A DNA stretch of 64,000 bases, from positions 64,349,370 to 64,413,369 of the forward strand of contig OZ007570.1 in assembly GCA_963931925.1 (NCBI GenBank). The letters are read 5' to 3'. The notes beneath the pieces are model-generated. The model ran no database searches and was not told the origin of the DNA. It was given only the letters and a program-made list of their open reading frames with translations. Positions 1 to 12,063 of this stretch are shown piece by piece. How positions within the stretch are numbered: the first letter of the stretch is position 1; every line of letters starts with the position of its first letter. Made by a program: the position numbers and the translations under genes. Origin of the DNA: Onchidella celtica. Its lineage: Eukaryota; Mollusca; Gastropoda; Systellommatophora; Onchidiidae.

Positions 1-2002
1 ATTCACTGCTAAGTCTCTGATCTTCCCTCGGGCTAATTCCCTCGATTTCTCACTGCTGTTCATAATAATCTCTGAATCCCGATGTTCTCATTTCCTAATG
101 GAACTAATCTGGCCCACTGGCGTTCGCAAAATAACGTTCTTGAAATCAAACCTTATTAAGGAATAACTCATTTTGCTGGATTTTCATGATTCCCTTGAAG
201 TCAGAATCAAAACTGCGCACGCCTCGCTTGTTTTCAGGCTTTTAAAATAATACAAACACAATACATATGGAACGGATTTCAAGTACGTTATCCGTTCATA
301 GCGTTTCAGTCAGCGACAAATACACCAAATTATGATGAAGTTTGCTGGCGAAACGTTGAACCTAAATTGACAGCGGTCTGCACAAAGCAGGTCCACCAAC
401 TTACCGTCCATGATCATTGACATTATATTAATAATAATATATTGTTATAATGCAAGAATAAGTAGATCCAATGCAGCCAATGGAGAAACGTATAAACACT
501 GATAAGAGTTTAATATTATGGTTGCAAATTTAAACTACATGTAAACAACAGTTTCAAAATTCCACTGTGACTTTCCCTGCAGATTCATGTTCTCGAGTAG
601 AGCATATTATGTTGTTACGGAGAACATTCATTCATGGTGACTGATGGGGGGGGGCGCGCTAATGATTGGTAGGACAAGCAAAACAGGGCCATTTGCCGTA
701 CATGCGTTAATAGTGAGCATTCACCCTTTTAAATACTAGGATTAAAAAACAATGTACAAATCTTTGCTATGTGTCTCAAAAGCATTCCAAGTGCTATTCA
801 CAGACATTCCTAGTGCAGAAAATACGGTCGCATAGATAACTAAAGTACAGTGACGCTGACAGCTACCACCCTTCCTTAAAAAGCAAATTTTATTTTCAGT
901 GACCTTATATTGTTTCATACATGACAGGTTGGGCTATACAAGGTTAAACGATTTCGAAACTAGGAACTACCGTGCGCCAGGAAAATACTGCGTCAAGCTC
1001 AAGGCAATGGGGTGCAAGGAATTCAAAGGGAGAAACATGAAAATCAACATCACAAGTGCATGGCAGACAATGCTCAAACATGGATAAATCCGAAATCAAA
1101 CACATCCAAACCTGGTGCGTGATAGAGATAAAGATCTGACTGCAGTGCATGACATAACAAAAGAAAGTAATAATTAGGGGAAGGGGGCAGAAATAAAGAC
1201 AGAGATCATGAATGTAATGAAGAAGATTTTTTAAAAACACACACCCCCTCCTTCTCTCTCCTCCCCCCCCCCCCCACGTTTTCAAAGCAGGAGACACTTT
1301 TTGAAGGCTCATTGCTTTTGGCCTTTGCACATCAAAGTATAAAATATAGAGTTTTAGTCCACAACATTTCATTTAGTTTTCATGAGGCATGATCCTTGGA
1401 TACTGTAGAAATTATACATTCAAAATACGTTTTACGTCTCTGCGTCAGATTATTGTGCCTAAGCAATCTCTGCTTCCAAATAATGAAATGGTACCATCAT
1501 TGCCCTTTTTTGTAAGTTAAGAGTCTATTCATTTTGCATTGCCGAGAACTCTACAAAGTAACAGCGTAAAACATCAACAGGGTCACAGACAAACCCGAAC
1601 TAGCGAATTTGGCTGAAACAAAGCGAAGTATCAACATAAGTTTGCCCGCCCCTTGCATTTAAGCAGGTACAGCGTGGAGGAAGACGCGCAAAGACAATAT
1701 TTCTTTAACATTAAAGGGCCGGGGTTGTACGAGGCACGTGTCTGTTGACACAGAAAGCCGAGGTGTAGATCTATTGACGGGGCCAAACAAAGCCAACAAA
1801 CACTGACACCTCTATGTGAGCTACAAAACTCGTTCCGCTGAAGACAAGTTGGTGCTCTCTTTGTGCGCAGGTTTTTATCCAAGGACTGAAGACAGCGGGC
1901 AAGGCATGACTAGATAAATGTCAAGTTTTAAATGTTAACAGTTGTACAGTCATTAAGTGCAGGTTCCTGTCGATTCCCAGGATGGCTGTGTCACCCAGTG
2001 CA
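1..2002. other. Unassigned AT-rich DNA
   Basis: No supported gene. A G-run at 646-654 and a C-run at 1263-1275 are the only simple tracts. Short ORFs have no recognisable domains. Confidence 0.5.
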
Positions 2003-2385
2003 ATGGCTTTTGAGACGTTAACCCAGGGATTTTAAAGTCAATTTTTCTATGTCTCTGAAAGAAAATGGCAACTTAAGACTGTATTTGTTGCAGAAAGGCC
2101 TTGGTCATAGTTAACCCAAGGATTTAGAAGTCAATTTCACAAGGTCTTTGAAAGAAAATGGTAAATTTTTACTTACGACAGCTTTGTAACACAAAGGCCT
2201 TCGTGAAGATTAATTTAAGGACTTAGAAGACAATTTCACAAGGTCTTTGGAAGAAAATGGCAATTATTTACTTACAGCTTAGTATCACAGAGGCCTTGGT
2301 AAATGATTAAGAGTCAGAAGTCAATTTCACAAGGTCTTTGACAGAAAATGGCAAATGGTCACCTAAGGCTGTGCCCAACAGAAAC
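2003..2385 (+). repeat. Diverged ~97-bp tandem repeat, about four units
   Basis: Unit starts fall near 2003, 2096, 2194 and 2290. Each unit carries AGGCCTTGGT-type sequence, GTTAACCCAAGG or a variant, GAAGTCAATTTCACAAGGTC, then TTTG(A/G)AAGAAAATGGCAA. Units have drifted by substitutions and small indels. No ORF spans the array, so this is non-coding satellite-like DNA. Confidence 0.8.
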
Positions 2386-2389
2386 TGAG

Positions 2390-5300
2390 ATTCCTTTCCA
2401 ACGTTTTTGTCTTGTGGATGTTTTCAGTCCAAGAGCATATTGTCATCAGTTTGTGAGGCAAACTGCTAGGATATACCATACCGTCATCAATACACTTGTT
2501 TTGGAAATCCAATTATGTACATAGAGGTGGCATGGGAGACGGAGAAGAAGAAATTTGCAAATAATAAGTAATTTTATTCCAGTCACTGGGTGTTCACAGC
2601 TGGTGAAAATCTGTTACTTACATGAAGCTTGTTTGTTTCTGTAAAACAGGAACACAACAGGAAACTGCTGCTTAGAAATGGATAATTTTAAATAAATAAC
2701 ACACAGTGTCAAATCAACGGGGACAACTTTAAAATGAATCAAATTTCCGAGCACATAACGCAACCAAAAATAATAATAATAATAATAATAATCTCTAAAT
2801 CCATACTGTTTAAGCGGTTTCCGTAAACAAAAAGGGCATTTGAAACGCTGCCACATCAGAATCCGGTTAATCGCTTCTGAGATTACATGGTCTGCTGGAG
2901 ACAAATACCACGTCATGCTGCCATATAGATCTGGGTTTGATTGCTGGAGCGAAATTACAGGCAAGTAGGACAGGGGAGAAGATAAGTTTGCACTTGTAAG
3001 ACACAAACTCTGCAGCCTGAGTTGCACTGACGTAATGATGATGGGTTGTCTGCAACAATATTTCTCTTTTTTTTTTTTCCTCCCCCTTCTTTTCGCGATC
3101 CACCCAACAACATTGGGAGAATACCTGGTGCGACCCACCCGGTCCGTCAACGTTACGGCTTTAACACTGTTTTAACGCTGCAAGTAATTATGGCCACCAT
3201 TAAATCATTCAAACAAAAACAATTTCAGGGCTTTAGTAGTGATTTTAAAAGTCAATCAATTAAAATAAATGCCCCTTAGAATCAGAGCATGTTAAAATAG
3301 AGCATACTTAGGGACCCACTGCCGATTGCTTTGAGATCATACTTCCGAGAAACGCTTGCCTGAAAATGCTGCTTCATACTCGGAATCGATAACGATGTTT
3401 GACGATTAATCTTGATGCAATATTACCCTCACACTAACTCTGCAAAAGAGTGACAAAACTCCTCCGATCTGCAGAAAATGGTGGGAATATTCACTCTCTC
3501 CGGATCGAGTACTCCGTCTCTCCTGAATAATTTCGAGAAATCGAATCCCCAGATTCCCCGGCCCACCTGTAGCTGACAGAAAACAAGAAATGTGCTCTTG
3601 TCCTGGTTTGATTTTTCCCTGTTGCTGTCAGTCACGCATGAATGTTCGCCCATGTGTACATGCTTTGTCTCTCTTCTCTCCCCTGCCACACTGGCTGTTG
3701 TTCTTTTCTGTAGATGGATACGACCGAAAGATTGCTAGCACGACCAGAATTTGCTTTTTGGTTTTTTGGATAGAAAGTTAAGTTAGTTAATCTTCTCTTC
3801 GCTCTTCTATCCCTCTCCCCCTCCATTTCGCCCCCATCGTTTTATCTCTCTCCTCACGAACCCTTGTGTCTCCCATTCTCTCCTTTCATCATTTTGTCAT
3901 TTCCTCTCCCGTCTCTTCCTAATTGTCTGGTCTCACGATAACGAACTCAACAAATGAGAGGATGAAAGGGCGACATGAAAGAATCATTGCAGTACATGTC
4001 TATTAACTTACACAGGCTCGTCACCATGGTGACGACAAAACATGCCTCTTCGGGCAGTTCGACTTAAAGCTGTACTTACATGTACACTGTTTCAGGAAAA
4101 GCGACTTTGGCACTGTTGTAATAATTACGAACTCTTTATCTTGCACTGTTGCAATGTATTCCTATACCATTTTTCCTACTTGTTGATACACTGACTAAAG
4201 AAACTGTGAACACAATATCCCAATTTCCTTCCAAATCAGCACCAACACACCCTCACGTCCCCATAGACATGCATAATCCATTCTCCATCCCTTGAAATGC
4301 AAGTCCCGTGCTCTGACTGTCAAGATGAAAATAATAATACATCTGTGCATGTAAACAGAACACCTGCATTTTTCAGGTCACCGTAAAGTATTTCTTCACC
4401 AATAACTGTCAGTGAATATAGAGATGCTTGAAAGAGAGAGAGTGTGTGTATGAGAGAGAGAAAGAGAGAGATGCCTGAGCCATTTCTATATATGGGAAGA
4501 TCTAATATACTACGGATTTACATGTACTTATATAATTTGTACTACGTAATTGCACTCTTGTATGTATGGCTGGCTGGCTGGCCGGATGGATGGATGGAAG
4601 GATGAAAAGACGGATGAACGGCTGGATGGGCGAAAGCAGGAATCAACTCAGACCCGGGACGACCAGGGTGAGCCGACATCTTAAAGAAAGGATGTCAAAA
4701 CCGAAGACCAACTTCTTTTTCCAAGGAATCCAGCTCAACAGTTACTTTCATGTACCCGCTTTGTACTTGTACCAGACAAAGAATAAAACAAAACACCTGA
4801 GAAGAAAATCTACCCCCGTATTTGTTGATCACCAGTCAAACTTTCCCCCCTAACTAACAGTAAAACAGCCGTACGGGAACTCAGCATGACAACCGCGCCT
4901 GAGTAAATTAGACAGAGCTGACACTTGTAAAACGTTTCCATTTTTCTTGAGCTTTCCATTCCACCATCTCTACTGGGCCCCTGGCATCCCTTGGGGGGCC
5001 GTGGACGGGTAATGAAAGTACAAAGACAAACAGATTACAAGAAACAAAGTCGCTTAAAGTAAACACGATGGGGTGTTATTCACAGCTTTCGATTTACCCT
5101 GGTCAATAATAAACCCGGGGCTGAACTGCTGGGGCGGAATCTGAGTACAGAAAGAGAAAGGATTCTCTAGTGAGTGGCACAAAAGAAACATTTAGATCTC
5201 CTAGGAAATCCATGCGGTCTTGTATTGGTCATCACTAAACAGGTCAAATATGGATAGTGGAGAGTTTTAGCTTTTGTGGCGCATCAGTTTTTTTAAGTCT

Positions 5301-5595
5301 ATAGGGCTTGCTATGAGGCTTCCAGAATAAAGTCTGAAAGTCTGTAGTCTACTCTCGAAATATAACTGCTAAATATACAAATACAGAGACCTGTAGTTTA
5401 TAAATATGGTTTCAAAGAGAACAAAGCAGAACTTTAGAGAAACATGCACAATATTAAAACAACGTCTCCTAGGTGGTGACACGGGACACCTGTCAGTGTT
5501 AAATTCTGTTATAAAATCCAGTGTTATTGTTAAGCAGGACAAAATCTGACAATGGCTACACAGAGCACAGCTTTCCTTTCAGTTTGAGTTTGACC
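2390..5595. other. Unassigned DNA with simple tracts
   Basis: No gene seen. Holds (AAT)n at 2767-2792, a T-run near 3066-3078, a pyrimidine-rich stretch at 3786-3925, GA repeats at 4434-4472 and a GGAT/GGCT repeat at 4566-4625, plus the X-box palindrome listed separately. Confidence 0.5.
4019..4034. promoter_or_regulatory. Perfect 16-bp palindrome matching an RFX X-box
   Basis: CGTCACCATGGTGACG is a perfect palindrome, and its core GTCACC-AT-GGTGAC fits the X-box consensus bound by RFX winged-helix factors (RYYNYY-AT-RRNRAC). No gene is identifiable nearby, so the target is unknown and this may be chance. Confidence 0.35.
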
Positions 5596-5763
5596 CTTTG
5601 AGTCTGGGTTTTACAGCGCGTCGGCATGATAACGGCCACTTTGCGCCTTTCAACGACTATTTGGGTACTTTATTTATGTTTGAAACCCAGAACTTCATCA
5701 ATTGAAATTTCACAAACAGAATTAAACAGTTTTGTGTACATTTTATTACACTGGTAAAATTCT
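5596..5763 (+). repeat. Dispersed repeat, copy 1 (pair with 13392-13608)
   Basis: TTGAGTCTGGGTTTTACAG, GATAACGGCCACTTTGCGCC and GGGTACTTT match the copy at 13.4 kb in the same order. Further blocks are ATCAATTGAAATTTCA and CACTGGTAAAATTC. No coding content or termini are recognisable, so the family is unknown. Confidence 0.6.
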
Positions 5764-8700
5764 CACAAGTTGTTTAGTACAGATCTGGAAAGAGTTTTGA
5801 AAATGCGTATGAAAGTTTTCAAATCAAATTGCAGACCTTAGCCTCTTTTAGAAAAGACAACACACGCTGTGGGTCCACTTCAGAAAATATTTTTTTCATG
5901 GCTCCGCAGGCATAGTGCTTCCTTCTTATGTACATGAAATCTACATATTCAGTCAAAATATGCTTTAAAGTAGTTGGCAATATTGCCATCGTTAAAAAAT
6001 ATATGTGAACAACAAACAAGGTGACTGTGAAAACTATTTTTTCTTGTGGACTAACTACCACACAAGAATACAGTCTGATTTTATCAGTGGCGATGTCTTG
6101 AATAGCATACAATTTCTCCACACTTTGGAGTTGCTGTAAAGAAACTACAAGGCCTGAAGTGAAAACTAACACCACCTAGTTCCTGATGTCTTGATCTGAA
6201 GAAAAGTCTTCATCAATACTAAGTGTTGAATTCTCCGCTGACACAGGACGGAGGTCCTCGTTCTGTAACATAAACTTGCTGAAACAAACACACGTGAGCC
6301 TCTGTACTGCGAACGGTAATCACCTATCTGCTCAGCTGTCTGATATTGGGGACACATGTCAAAGCTTGCTCTCTCACAACCTACCCGAAACACACGATGG
6401 TTTTTCCCATTATCCACTCATTCTATTTCTGCCATGATAAATGTGTTTCCCCGTTTTCTGCCAATGTTTTTACCACTGCAGGATTCAAATCTGGCTCAGT
6501 TCTCTAGGGAGAATCTATCTCGCTAACATGTGAATTTTTCCTATTGAAACATATCCAGCCGTTCAAAAGAAGAAAAGGTGTGCTTATTACTATTGCGTTA
6601 TTGCAAATTATCAACTCGGTAAGTTTTTGATGGCACCTTTTGTCAGACAATCTGTAAGGGAATAATAACCGCCATAACAATGACATAACTTAGATGACAA
6701 TGATGCCTCCAGTATTCCTCATTGTGATTATTTGGCCGTGCTTTCCTTATTTAAATCGACATTTTCAGATAAAGAAATAAACAACGGAGGGGTGACAAAT
6801 AGGAGAAGGTGAATTTTAACTTTGCTGTGGTGAAATTTAAAGAGGTGAAGCAGGCGAAGGCGCAACTGTCCTTTTTTCCCCTCTTAAATAATATTTTATG
6901 CGCTATGTACTCTTGATCTGTCTAATGTAAACCAACGTTTCTGGCAAAACGTTACCTTTCTTGCAGTGATCATGAACACAGTTAGGACAGTAGGACGTAG
7001 GGTTCGGCACAATGATTCTGTGCGAAGGCTAAATGCTCCACACATCAGTTGAAACAATATCTTAAACGATACAGGATTCACTCTGGAGTGTAAAGCTGAA
7101 TCTAGCCTCTCTCTGTAATACTGCCAGAAAATATGATACGCTCAGGGTTGTAAAATGTCGAGAACCACAAACACGATCTGGCGACACACAAAACAAATGT
7201 ATGACATGTCAAAGAAACCCCACATACCTGTCTATTACAAGCCTTAGACGACCTCAGTATAGCAATAGAGAGGTGTCATGATACTGATAACACCCCAAGA
7301 AAAAGGTGTTCCGCCTTGTTAGAGGGAACTGACCTACTTTCGGAAAGGAGAAGCAATCAGTTGCTGTCACTGCATTTCCTACTGCTGAAATATGTTGAGC
7401 TGGCTTTTGCTGACAACCGCAGAGAGATGAGGGTGCCTCATGAGCTATCCATCCATCTATCCATTCATCCATTCGTGCGTCGATCCGTCTGGCCGTTCAC
7501 CCATCTGTCCATCCATTCATTCATCCACTCATTCAGGCAGCAATCAGTGGATCTGTCCGTCTGTCTCTCGGCCAGTCAGTCATCGGTCGGCGGTCAGTGG
7601 CTCTGTGTTTCTGTCTGTCTGTCTCGCCAACCTCTATCGATCTATCCGTACTTCACAAATCTCAACAACAAAAAAATAACAAAATCGAATCTCACGGAAT
7701 TCGATTATACTGAGTATTGTGAAATTGGGAACTAAATTAGACAACTTATTTCGAGGCGTTTATCCAATAAACATCATCGGCTCTTGAAACTGAGTAACTA
7801 CCTATTCTTGAAGATCTTCCATAATAAGAATGGTCATTAAATTACCACGAGTTCGTGTAAGTGGCAGCTGCACTTCTCTTATAATAACCAGATAAATAAT
7901 TATATTGCCTTTCCACTATGATTCTATACGGATCTGGATCTCCATGAGCGTGTCGCTCTATCTTGAGACGGACTGAATACGAAATAACACACTGGTGCTT
8001 TAGAGACACTCAAACGCTAATCAGTGTGAACGCCAAATATACAGCAACGCAGTTCCAATTCCTGCCATTGACCGACCTTCTTCTCAACAGCTCCACAAGG
8101 GACATTCCTCGGAGTTAAGAAATCGTTACAAAGCTGTTCTTCCATGCGGTATTTACCTTTTCTTTCAATGTCTACTTCACAATTCAATGATCTAGCCCGG
8201 GGATTTTCAAACAGTGGGGCGCCACACACCCGGCAGCGGCTTGTAGAAATAGATGACGGCATTGCCTTTTACGGTCGCAACCTAAAGACATTCAATAACA
8301 TTACGTTAGACAATATACTGAAATGATATGTGGGACGATGCACACTGATAGCACCTGAATTCTAATCGTATTTGTGGAGAAAAGAATGTACTGATTAATT
8401 TGCACAGTCATACAATAGTAAAAATCAAATACATAATGAAACATGTCCGCTTGGTTCTCCGACAGTTTTAAGCACAGACACAGATCTTTATTTACCCTAA
8501 AGTGAAAGCGGGCCATGATAAACGAACGCAACCAGAAGTTACTTTAGGATGTTTAAAACATGTTTCTTCAGTTTGCAGTCTGAAAACTAATGGCCCATGA
8601 TCTCCACACAACCCATGATCCCTGATCTAAAGACAAAATTGAAAGATTACTTTAGCCGATAATTTCGCATTGAGCCACGAAAATAAAATGTTGCCAAATG

Positions 8701-8958
8701 TTGCTGTATGTAAGGGATAGGAGTTGTCACTTCTAATTCCGTTATCGCTTGTATCAAATGGCTTGTGAGTGTATCTCTGATGATTCCGGTGAAAAGCGAA
8801 TATGAAGATAGTGGCGCTTTCTCTTGTCTTAGCCTAGAATGAAAGAGGAGACAATACGATTTACGGACGGCACCAGCTGCCAGGGAACAAAAAGAGGCGA
8901 ACGAATCTACGTTTTTTTTGCTGTTTTCTCGTATAATTACTGCCTTACAGTATGTTAT
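5764..8958. other. Unassigned DNA
   Basis: No gene seen apart from the tetranucleotide repeat listed. Near 8200, GGGGATTTTCAAACAGTGGG resembles a hAT terminal repeat, but no partner end was found. Confidence 0.45.
7437..7640 (+). repeat. Degenerate CCAT/CTGT tetranucleotide repeat
   Basis: A 200-bp run of CATC/CATT/CTGT/CGTC tetramers (for example CTATCCATCCATCTATCCAT). ORFs in both strands are repeat translations. Confidence 0.85.
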
Positions 8959-9012
8959 GTGTGTGTGTGTCTATGTATACAATGTATGTCTAGCAGGGAG
9001 AGAGAGGGGGGG

Positions 9013-9081
<69 letters not shown>

Positions 9082-9082
9082 T
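8959..9082 (+). repeat. (GT)n, poly-G and (GA)n microsatellite
   Basis: A short GT run (8959-8970), a G-rich run (9005-9014) and a long (GA)n array (9015-9081) lie directly before the LINE/SINE tail at 9.1 kb. Confidence 0.95.
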
Positions 9083-9099
9083 TGCAGATAGAGAGAACA

Positions 9100-9158
9100 C
9101 GACTTTCTGTAAAGCGCCCAGAACAAATTGTTTGGATTGGGCGCTATATAAATGATCT

Positions 9159-9189
<31 letters not shown>

Positions 9190-9190
9190 A
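9100..9190 (+). mobile_element. LINE/SINE 3' end with L2-type tail
   Basis: CTGTAAAGCGCCCAGAAC, then GGGCGCTATATAAATG, then (ATT)n at 9160-9190. The paired GCGCCC/GGGCGC and the TATATAAATG-(ATT)n end match the 3' end of the LINE at 18.4 kb, in the opposite orientation. Only the last ~90 bp are recognisable. The body upstream is replaced by a (GA)n array. It sits directly before the Helitron remnant. Confidence 0.6.
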
Positions 9191-9209
9191 AGAACGATAA
9201 TCATCTGTT

Positions 9210-10199
9210 CTTCAAGCTGCTTTGGCAGAGATAGAAGATATGGTGTTGGACATGGGAGGACTTCAGCTCACACATTATGGCCTTCCTCACCATGAAAGAG
9301 ATGCTGTGCAGAGAGCTGGAGCGGACTACAGGCGGGAAATGACATATGACATCGGGAAGGAGAAGGAAGTCTCTGCGAGAAATATCCAGTTACTTAATAC
9401 AGAGCAACGTATTGTCCATGATGAGTTTGTTACAGCTGCACTTAATTCTGAGAAAGGGTACATATCCATTGTGCAAGGAACCAGACAGCATATCTCTGAA
9501 TTCATTTGGAACCACAGTATTAACTACAAATGACCTAATTACTTCTATCCAGATTTTTTGCAGAACCATACTAGCTCATCATGGCTGGCAGAACGGGCCA
9601 TATTGGCACCACTAAATGACACTGTACCCACCATCAATGCCAGACTTACTCAAATGATGCCTGGGCTGTGCAAAGTTTACACCTCCTTTGATAGCACTGT
9701 TACGGAAGAGGAGGCAGTGCATTATCCCACAGAGTTTCTTAATTCAGTAGAGGTCGCTGGGCTTCCGTCTCACAAACTTACCATTAAAGTTGGGATGCCA
9801 GTTATGATTATGCGGTCTCTCAACCCACCACGTCTAATGAATGGCACAAGGTGCACTGTCTGCAAATCTACCCCCAATGCTTTAATAGTGCAGATATCAT
9901 CAGGACCGTATAAGGGGGAAACACATGCCATTCCACGGATAATTTTGCAGCCTTCTGACAGTGCATTGCCCTTCACTTTTCAACGGCGTCAATTTCCCGT
10001 TTAGCCATGTTTTGCCATAACTATAAACAAGGCTCAGGGCCAGACTTTAAAAACCATGGGCTTGGATTTAACATCTCCAGTATTCACACATGGAATGCTA
10101 TATGTGGCACTGTCCAGGACAGGAACAAATAAATCTGTCTTTGTGTTGGCTGCGGAATATCAGACTCGCAACGTCGTCTATCCAGAAGTTCTACAGTGA
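9210..10199 (+). pseudogene. Helitron Rep/helicase remnant (Pif1-like helicase, internally deleted)
   Basis: Pieces of the C-terminal Pif1-like helicase of a rolling-circle Helitron. From 9210 the frame reads LQAALAEIEDMVLDMGG, then LNTEQRIVHDEFV, typical of the block just before Walker A. The sequence then jumps, without GxGKT or Walker B, to the GTTVLTTNDLITS block near 9510. A frameshift near 9548 leads to PDFLQNHTSSSWLAERAILAP and the later block with KVGMPVMIMRSLNPP. A TAG stop (10002-10004) breaks the frame before the last motif, which continues as ITINKAQGQTL and YVALSRT to the natural stop at 10197-10199. The deletion, frameshift and stop make it non-functional. The Rep domain is not present in the window. 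Confidence 0.85.
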
Positions 10200-10270
10200 A
10201 GGTATGTCACAATAGTTAACCCATTGTCATCATCTGTCACTGTCACACTGCCTTTTCTTTCTTTCCTATT

Positions 10271-10285
10271 CCGTTCGTAGAACGG
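10271..10285 (+). other. Candidate Helitron 3'-terminal hairpin
   Basis: CCGTTC-GTA-GAACGG forms a six-pair stem with a three-base loop 72 bp after the helicase stop codon. Helitrons end with such a hairpin a few bases before CTRR. Here the following bases are GTAATCAGG, with no clean CTRR, so the exact terminus is not fixed. Position and orientation fit the helicase remnant. Confidence 0.5.
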
Positions 10286-10289
10286 GTAA

Positions 10290-11690
10290 TCAGGCTTGTC
10301 ATTTATATACACTGTTACATTATTGTTATCTGTATAACTAAATCTGATACATTAAATGAAAGTGAATGAGTGCTTCGAACAGTATGTTATTTTAATAGAT
10401 TGATAGTTCAGTATTACATTTTGAGGAACTTTTCATGGTAAAAGAGGCCTAAAAAGTCGGTCACCAATCAACATTCTCACCACCACATGCAGCAGTGGTT
10501 ACAAAAACACCGAGTCAAAAACCGAAAGTTTGTCAGTATGGGTATGCTGAATTGGCCAGCGGTCTTGGTATTGAGCTATTACTTTTCAATGGTCAATGGG
10601 AAAGTGATGTACAAGTGGACGTCGCTTTATAAACCTTGTCACTGGAAATTTACTCAGAATTTATCTCAGACGAGAAAGTTGCCTTGGTCGTGTAAAAAAA
10701 AAAAAAAAAAAGCGTCCAGGACACTGACATCAACAATATGATTTAATACATGAAATGACGTGATCGACACAAGTCTACCCCTCTTCTCTGTCCATATTCA
10801 CACTCTCATAATTCTCCTAATGATCACTGATAACATGTTCTGCTGACAGTGCTTAGCTGGAAGTCTGTGATTCCCCGAATAAGGTCACTTTTTCGGCCCG
10901 AGGGACGGGGGTGTCAAAAGAAAAGCGAACACCTGAAGTTCGCCAAATAGCAGGTTGTTTGCTGCAAGACAAACGTGTCTTGGGGGACCCCACAGTGGCT
11001 GCTAGCACGCTCTGCCCTCTTGACCTCTTTTCGCAGTTCAAAGACAGTGTTCATCTCCAGCGCCCAGGTGCAATCACTCGCTGGCCCTACGCACGCACTA
11101 GACCACCTGTCTCCTCACGTGCACCAGCGCTGAGCGAAGCCTGGACGGTACACAGGGTGAAAGCACTCGTCATCGGGCACTTGCCCTGATCTCCATCTCT
11201 CTCTACCCTCAGGAAAGGAATCCTTCACTGGCTCTGCAAAATGGGCCATTTTTTCTTCATTTCTATCAATCCTTTCTTCCTGAACTTAGCTAGGTTCGTG
11301 TTTGCTTTGACCTGCTACAGGCTGTACTTGCTTCCCTTCTCCTCCTTTGTCCCCTACTCAATTTGTTTTTCTCTTTTTTTTCTCCAGCTTCTCATCTTTC
11401 AGTTCATCCTTATTTCATCCTTGTACTCCTTTTTTATTTCTTTGTATCCTCCTCCTCCCCCCTGTTCTTTTTTAATATTATTATACTCGAATGGCCTCAG
11501 CTAGTTCAGACGCTAATTTTGGGAACATGAACAATGATGTGAAGTCGTCGAAAAATAAGTGGGTTCTGCTTAGGTACACTTATTTACATTTCTATATCAA
11601 ATCTCACTATTTACTTTGAGATACAAATGGTAGGTTTTCCTGCAGGGATAAAAAAAAAAGAGTCTAACTTTTCCTTATGGCATTTCATTG
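10290..11690. other. Unassigned DNA
   Basis: No gene seen. Contains an 18-base A-run (10694-10711) with no polyadenylation signal before it and a pyrimidine-rich block at 11325-11480. Confidence 0.5.
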
Positions 11691-11697
11691 CCCTATA

Positions 11698-11992
11698 GAC
11701 CCTTTTCATTTACCGTCCTCCATATCACGTGATTTGCAAACAAAATGGCGGCGTGCCCCACTTGTAGGGCGGAAGCGGTGGACAAAAGTTCGAACGATGA
11801 CATCCTCTTGTTGGGCACCTAACTGTACAAACCCATTACGTGCTGGTTCTGGCATAAAAATGCATATTTGCTTAGACTGTGCACATATGCAGACGCCATC
11901 ACTAAGGCAAGTGGAGGTTTTTGCCCTACACGGTGCTTTTCGATGCCGTGCGGCTCCCCGCAAACAACCGTAACGCGGAAGTGAAAAGGGTC
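11698..11992. mobile_element. Short inverted-repeat element carrying a THAP-like zinc-finger start
   Basis: GACCCTTTTCATTT at 11698 and its inverted counterpart AAGTGAAAAGGGTC ending at 11992 form short terminal repeats 295 bp apart (the first 11 bases match exactly). Inside, from the ATG at 11797, the plus strand encodes SSCWAPNCTNPLRAGSGIK, which resembles the first C-x4-C of a THAP zinc finger. THAP domains form the N-terminus of P-superfamily transposases. The domain loses similarity after about 25 residues. The flanking 8 bp do not match. I infer a non-autonomous P-like derivative, with moderate confidence. Confidence 0.45.
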
Positions 11993-12063
11993 CATACTAT
12001 TTCCTACACAGATCTTTCTGTATGCTACCCACTTACCAAAACGCATGACAATTATTTTTGAAG

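Noticed and set aside
2003-2385. CRISPR-like array
   Set aside because: Units of ~97 bp are repeated throughout with no unique spacers, and the sequence is eukaryotic.
8195-8235. hAT terminal repeat (GGGGATTTTCAAACAGTGGG)
   Set aside because: No inverse partner or flanking duplication could be found; kept only as a remark.
10440-10715. Retrocopy suggested by an 18-base A-run
   Set aside because: No polyadenylation signal, no ORF with homology and no target duplication.
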